Shown here piece after piece: positions 63,601 to 64,000 of a stretch of 64,000 nt of DNA. The notes beneath the pieces were generated by a model, which was not told the DNA's origin, ran no database searches, and saw only the letters and a list, made by a program, of their open reading frames with translations. The position numbers and the translations under genes were made by a program. The stretch comes from an uncultured Caulobacterales bacterium (GTDB lineage: Bacteria > Pseudomonadota > Alphaproteobacteria > Caulobacterales > Maricaulaceae), in contig CALLIK010000004.1 of the NCBI GenBank assembly GCA_938009235.1, positions 186,001 through 250,000 on the forward strand, in the 5' to 3' direction. The first letter of the stretch is position 1; the number at the start of each line of letters is the position of its first letter.

Positions 63601-63774
63601 GAATGCGGCCTGTAGGCTGGGTTCAACACGTGTAACGCGGGCAAGATATACATTGCCGCGGAGTTGCCGCTTGTGACGGCTTTCGAAATCTAGTTCTTCA
63701 ACACGATTTGAATCGACGATGACGACCCGAGTTTCTTCCGGGTGGGCGGCATCTATAAGCATACGTTTGGTCAT
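60670..63774 (-). CDS. rne: Ribonuclease E
   Basis: Essential endoribonuclease and scaffold of the RNA degradosome, 1034 residues. The S1 domain is split by a long acidic and basic insertion (about residues 90-180, rich in Asp/Glu), typical of alphaproteobacteria. Catalytic aspartates lie in VSVDVNSGRS and VVDFIDMDENKN; the zinc-link CPHC dimerises the enzyme. From about residue 590 the chain is low-complexity, with Arg-rich RGGRGRGRR blocks and many repeats of KRTRKAP and RKRRAPTK. The tail LGWWNRRKKD matches the GWW motif that binds PNPase in Caulobacter. ATG preceded by GGAG. Confidence 0.96.
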   Translation of the reverse strand: MTKRMLIDAAHPEETRVVIVDSNRVEELDFESRHKRQLRGNVYLARVTRVEPSLQAAFIEYGGNRHGFLAFSEIHPDYYRIPEADKLALKEQEEEDSRQAEEDDEKRKAASAKRKTRTKTDEDSDDEEDDLDSDSDVEDEEEDERDENLDPDDDDATDASDAEIADEQVNVAVKRRKRISRRRYKIQEVVKRGQILLVQAVKEERGNKGAAMTTYLSLAGRYCVLMPNTPRGGGISRKIANGSDRKRLKTIMNGLEVPKGMGVIVRTAGAKQTKTEIERDYDYLSRLWSEIRETTMESSAPALIHEEGNLVKRSIRDLYNKDIEEVLVQGDDAYKTAKGFIDMLMPSHAENVKHYDEEIPLFLRYGAEKQIENSLDATVQLKSGGYLVIHPTEALVSVDVNSGRSTKERNIERTALRTNLEAAEELARQMRLRDLAGLIVVDFIDMDENKNNKAVERKMKEMLTQDRARIQTSRISQFGLMEISRQRRRRSLLEGSTTSCPHCSGVGRKRTVESSALAAIRAVEEFAVRGKAKRIRLKTSPDVALYLLNEKRDLLTQVDQVADVFTEVVGDDTFIRPHYDLEVIEKREDKRADPLLKIERDFKKEQEAAKRKPKPKKVKAEPTEDDTDQTDAPSSEEDVDDENRKSGRKRSRRGRRGGRGRGRRDEKPKSEDGETSETGSTETDSPKADGEDNKPKRSRRRRGGRNNKSEDGQKSEDTRSEETQSKETVAKDEAPSRGRRRRAPSKTKDAPVQDAPVETAPVEKEARKSRSTTRRKAPTRNKEPEVTTDAAEKPKRTRKAPTKTDSDTSSDAPKSSRKRRAPTKAKAEESKASDVKAETKPKRTRKAPVKKAAETSADSDAPKPARKRRAPTKTKVEATSEEKPKRTRKAPVKKAAAETETPKRTRKAPAKTAKAPAKSATKTAAEKKAPEKPKATRKAPAKVTSVAKPKATRKAPVKATKAETKVKPASTRKAPSKAKPATKAEPKPVATTSAPVKPALAVPAPIKAAAPKDTTPAAPQKKSKLGWWNRRKKD
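60830..61560 (-). repeat. Tandem Lys/Arg/Ala/Pro repeats inside rne
   Basis: The last third of RNase E consists of imperfect repeats of about 20-35 residues built on KPKRTRKAPVKK and RKRRAPTK, alternating with Ser/Thr/Glu/Asp spacers. The same DNA gives long low-complexity open frames on the forward strand, which are not genes. Confidence 0.8.
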
Positions 63775-64000
63775 GGTATTCTCCAGGTGCTCGCGCGGAT
63801 CTCCGAACTAAGGCTGTGCCTTGTGTCGGTCGCTGCGAGACAAAATAGGGTGAAATAAGGTTCAGGGCCGCCAAACCAGCATGATCAGCCGTATGTACGG
63901 GCCTTTCGATCATAACATTTGGGTATGTGGCGTGCATAAAAACTTTCGAGGTGCGGTGCCGACAAAATGTCTAACACTGCGCAGAAGCGTCGAGGGGGCG
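63775..64000. other. Leader and upstream region of rne
   Basis: 226 bases to the window edge with no gene. Only the ribosome site GGAGAATACC before the rne ATG is clear. RNase E genes often have long structured leaders used for autoregulation; no specific structure could be assigned here. Confidence 0.45.

Overview
The window reads as a chromosomal segment of an alphaproteobacterium, most likely a Caulobacterales/Maricaulales (Hyphomonadaceae-like) marine lineage of moderate G+C. Several clade markers agree: a LexA box of the GAAC-N7-GAAC type in the uvrA/ssb intergenic region, a CtrA-type TTAA-N7-TTAA box, a tRNA-His without G-1 and with A73, a DUF2336 protein, an RNase E ending in a GWW tail, and the gene order nagZ-scpA-scpB-tatABC and yajC-secD-secF. 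Species cannot be named from the sequence alone. Almost everything is housekeeping DNA; accessory material is confined to a few short stretches.

Layout. 1-4650: end of thiG, secG, pyrG, a small DUF-type gene, an A-type Fe-S carrier (reverse) and a dGTPase-like HD hydrolase. 4766-9593: SPOR protein, nagZ, scpA, scpB, tatA, tatB, tatC (cell wall, chromosome segregation, Tat export). 9694-13693: LysM protein, yajC, secD, secF. 13715-14719, reverse: a nickel superoxide dismutase operon (small His-containing membrane protein, sodN, sodX). 14838-19287: squalene/phytoene synthase-like gene, trmFO (reverse), a polytopic membrane protein and a TonB-C-domain protein with a late stop. 19368-25915: uvrA and ssb divergent around LexA boxes, an orphan RnfD/NqrB-like membrane protein with a DUF2330 partner, and sodC (reverse). 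26012-33914: gyrA, a lipoprotein, coaD, two cyclophilins, queA, tgt and tRNA-Lys.

34206-44841: an OmpA-family porin with a strong terminator, phhA, a very large AsmA protein, an M48 lipoprotein, tRNA-His, a DUF2336 gene behind a CtrA box, nadK, an outer-membrane-like protein and a cytochrome c. 44988-52372: acyl-CoA dehydrogenase, panB, a YfgM-like protein, bamB, der and a zinc alcohol dehydrogenase. 52373-53794 is the clearest accessory stretch: a 240-bp inverted-repeat structure, hairpins and an unknown membrane/coiled-coil gene. 53795-63774, all reverse: an SDR oxidoreductase, purF, cvpA, radA, a DsbA-like protein, an M48-TPR protease and rne with its terminator.

The genes combine into several working sets: envelope export and biogenesis (SecG/YajC/SecDF, TatABC, BamB/YfgM, OmpA, AsmA), genome maintenance (UvrA, SSB, RadA, GyrA, ScpAB), tRNA modification (TrmFO, QueA, Tgt) and oxidative defence (cytoplasmic NiSOD plus envelope CuZnSOD). 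The items most worth pursuing are the small protein leading the sodN-sodX operon, the RnfD-like/DUF2330 pair without an SGAT flavinylation motif, the Tgt that has lost two zinc cysteines, the interrupted TonB domain, and the inverted-repeat element near 52.6 kb.
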